Shown: one piece after another, positions 5,919 to 7,287 of the stretch
Layout: the number at the start of each line of letters is the position of its first letter
How positions within the stretch are numbered: the stretch's first letter is position 1
NCBI GenBank assembly: GCA_028280205.1
Contig: JANQME010000045.1
Span: 1-7,287 of the forward strand
Source of the DNA: Longimicrobiales bacterium
GTDB lineage: Bacteria > Gemmatimonadota > Gemmatimonadetes > Longimicrobiales > Gaopeijiaceae
Direction: 5' to 3'
DNA length: 7,287 bases
The notes under the pieces: generated by a model
Databases searched by the model: none
Seen by the model: only the letters and a program-made list of their open reading frames with translations
Told to the model about the DNA's origin: nothing
Translations under genes and position numbers: made by a program

Positions 5919-6134
5919 CTACGCGTGTTCCTTCAGGCGATCCCGCACCTCTTCCCAGGTGAGATACCGAGGCTCCGGCTCGGCAATGCGCGCACGGAGA
6001 GCCTCGAGATGCCAATCCGGAACCGGGACATCATCCGGGCTGGCCGCGATCGCATCCCACGCTTCCCCGAGGAGCTCGATTCTCTCGCCGGGAGGGAGTC
6101 GCAGGATCTTGGCCAGTAGTGCTTCTCTCGTCAT
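5919..6134 (-). CDS. Addiction-module antitoxin-like protein (putative addiction module component family), apparently orphan
   Basis: From ATG 6134 this is a 71-residue protein that fits the small 'putative addiction module component' (Unstab_antitox) family: an N-terminal LLAKILRLPPGERIELLGEA helix pair (6-25), then AWDAIAASPDDVPVPDWHLE, and the family's closing RIAEPEPRYLTWEEVRDRL (49-67). Members are labile antitoxins that normally bind a RelE/ParE-type mRNase or gyrase toxin encoded immediately downstream and repress their shared promoter. Here the downstream side is occupied 41 bases away by the convergent winged-helix gene, and no toxin-like frame is visible. A GTG at 6155 would add seven residues (MPPQRLR), but it also lacks a Shine-Dalgarno and family members start about here, so ATG 6134 is preferred. 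It lies 78 bases after ADOP-3 on the same strand and may be read from that transcript. Confidence 0.82.
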   Translation of the reverse strand: MTREALLAKILRLPPGERIELLGEAWDAIAASPDDVPVPDWHLEALRARIAEPEPRYLTWEEVRDRLKEHA

Positions 6135-6212
6135 CCGGAGGCGCTGAGGTGGCACAACGAGCGGGTGTATCGAGGGTAGGGGAGTCGGCTGAGAGCTGGC
6201 GGAGGGCCCCCT

Positions 6213-7287
6213 CTACTCCCCCTTCAACGCCACCACCGGCGACACCCGCGTAGCCCGCGCCGCGGGCACGAGACACGCGAGTAAGGCCACCAGCAGGAGC
6301 GCGGTCGACGCGATCCCGAGCGCGGTGACGTCCATCGGCGGGACGTTGGGCACGACCGCCCGCAGCCCCCGGATCACGGCCGAGGCGGCGAGCACCCCGA
6401 CGAGCACACCGGAACCCGCGAGCGTGAGCCCGCGCCGGACCACGACGCGGAGCGTCCGCCCGCTGTCCGCGCCCAAAGCGGCACGCAGACCGATCTCGCG
6501 CGTGCGCTGCGACACGGTGAACGCGATCACGCCGTAAACGCCGAGCGCGGCGAGCAGAAGCGCGCCGAGCCCGAATCCGCCCATCAGTTGTGCCGCGAAG
6601 CGCGAGGTCCCCTCCTCCTGAGCGAAGTTCTCGTCCATGGTGGCCACCTGCGTGATCGGGATGTTCGGATCGTAGGCGCGGATGGCCTCCCGCACGGGTC
6701 CCGCGTCCGGTGCGCCGACGAACTTCACGAGCAGGGTGAACGCGCGCTCCGGCCGCTGCGCGATCGGGAAGTACGAGTCGTGGGGCGTGAAAATCGCACC
6801 CGGCTGCGTCACCCGCCCTCCGTGCTGCGCCTGGGCCACCACGCCGATCACGGTCCAGTTGCGGTCTTCGGGGATCGGCGCGCCCGGCGGCTGGAAGTTG
6901 TGGTACTGTCGGCCGATCGGATCCTCGCCGGGCCAGAGCTCTTCCGCCATCGATTCGCTGACGATCGCGACGTGCGTGCTGCCGAGACGATCGGACTCGG
7001 TGAAGTCTCGCCCCTGCAGGAGCTCGATGCCGAGATCTTCGAGGCCGCCCGGGCCGAGCTGGTGCCGACGGGCCAGAGGAGCGTCACCGATCTGATCGAC
7101 GACCATCCCGTCGGGGATGCTCGTCTGGAAGTTGAAGGACTGACCGGGGCGCCCCGGCCCCCACGCGTGGGCCCACTCCGCTCCGGACACGGCGGCGAGC
7201 CGGTCGGCCAGCTCCTCGGCGCCCCGCGCCATGGCGGGTCCGTCGGGATACACGGCGGGCGGGAGGTTTACGCGCAGCGTGAGCACG
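6213..7287 (-). CDS. ADOP-3: MacB/FtsX-type ABC transporter permease, C-terminal half (N-terminus outside window)
   Basis: The frame is open from the right edge to a TAG at 6213-6215 and covers about 358 residues. The GTG near 7286 is not a real start: the sequence there (LTLRVNLPPAVYPDG) is the interior of the second periplasmic domain, as in LTFRAPLPASAF of ADOP-2. Recognisable parts, numbered from 7286, are the periplasmic domain up to about residue 225 (with LGIELLQGRDF and ELWPGEDPIGRQY), a membrane segment about 235-257, the cytosolic loop QRTREIGLRAALGADSGRTL (260-279), membrane segments about 285-303 and 320-341, and the closing PAARATRVSPVVALKGE. This matches the second half of a duplicated permease of roughly 800-900 residues. 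It is a separate gene from ADOP-1 and ADOP-2 and clearly diverged from ADOP-2. Transcription runs leftward into the antitoxin-like gene. Confidence 0.92.
   Translation of the reverse strand, partial: VLTLRVNLPPAVYPDGPAMARGAEELADRLAAVSGAEWAHAWGPGRPGQSFNFQTSIPDGMVVDQIGDAPLARRHQLGPGGLEDLGIELLQGRDFTESDRLGSTHVAIVSESMAEELWPGEDPIGRQYHNFQPPGAPIPEDRNWTVIGVVAQAQHGGRVTQPGAIFTPHDSYFPIAQRPERAFTLLVKFVGAPDAGPVREAIRAYDPNIPITQVATMDENFAQEEGTSRFAAQLMGGFGLGALLLAALGVYGVIAFTVSQRTREIGLRAALGADSGRTLRVVVRRGLTLAGSGVLVGVLAASAVIRGLRAVVPNVPPMDVTALGIASTALLLVALLACLVPAARATRVSPVVALKGE

Noticed and set aside
5596..6015. Minus-strand frame as the missing toxin
   Set aside because: Its sequence is R/G/P-rich with no RelE/ParE-like pattern, starts inside the antitoxin in another frame and runs antisense to the winged-helix gene.
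6135..6155. GTG at 6155 as the antitoxin start
   Set aside because: It adds seven residues that do not fit the family and has no ribosome binding site; ATG 6134 gives a normal-length member.
6202..6213. GAGGG-CC-CCCTC palindrome at the end of ADOP-3 as a terminator
   Set aside because: It is only five base pairs with a two-base loop that cannot form without opening the stem, and it has no T tract.

Overview
The window is very GC-rich, gene-dense bacterial DNA dominated by ABC-type permeases of the duplicated MacB/FtsX kind known as ADOPs (acidobacterial duplicated orphan permeases). Three ADOP genes, two PadR regulators and no ATP-binding subunit in about 7 kb suggest Acidobacteriota or Gemmatimonadota; the sequence alone does not decide between them.

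Layout. Positions 1-1633 (minus) hold the first 544 residues of ADOP-1, which runs off the left edge. It lies one base downstream of a PadR gene (1635-1967, minus). A 130-bp divergent intergenic region (1968-2097) is the only AT-rich stretch and is full of small palindromes and direct repeats. To its right a second PadR gene (2098-2409, plus) is followed after 3 bases by a complete 893-residue ADOP-2 (2413-5094, plus). Two PadR-ADOP operons therefore stand head to head and share one control region. After ADOP-2 comes a 138-bp spacer with a perfect 7-bp hairpin, then a winged-helix protein of unknown function (5233-5877, plus). Converging on it is a small antitoxin-like gene of the 'putative addiction module component' family (minus, ending at 5919) with no visible toxin partner. 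Positions 6213-7287 (minus) hold the C-terminal half of ADOP-3, which runs off the right edge.

How the genes work together (partly inference). In this arrangement PadR proteins usually repress their own operon and lose DNA binding when they meet a ligand. Each would control the permease behind it, and the shared region could allow cross-regulation. Permease substrates are unknown. The ADOPs keep MacB-like transmembrane and periplasmic segments and the cytosolic loop that contacts an ATPase in MacB, but any ATPase must be encoded elsewhere. The most unusual sequence feature is that both ADOP-1 and ADOP-2 have an in-frame ATG with a strong GGGAGG Shine-Dalgarno exactly where the N-terminal prefix domain ends and the permease core begins, while their full-length starts have poor ribosome binding sites. 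This suggests two protein forms from each gene. No RNA genes, CRISPR arrays or insertion sequences were seen, and no gene-free stretch exceeds 140 bases.
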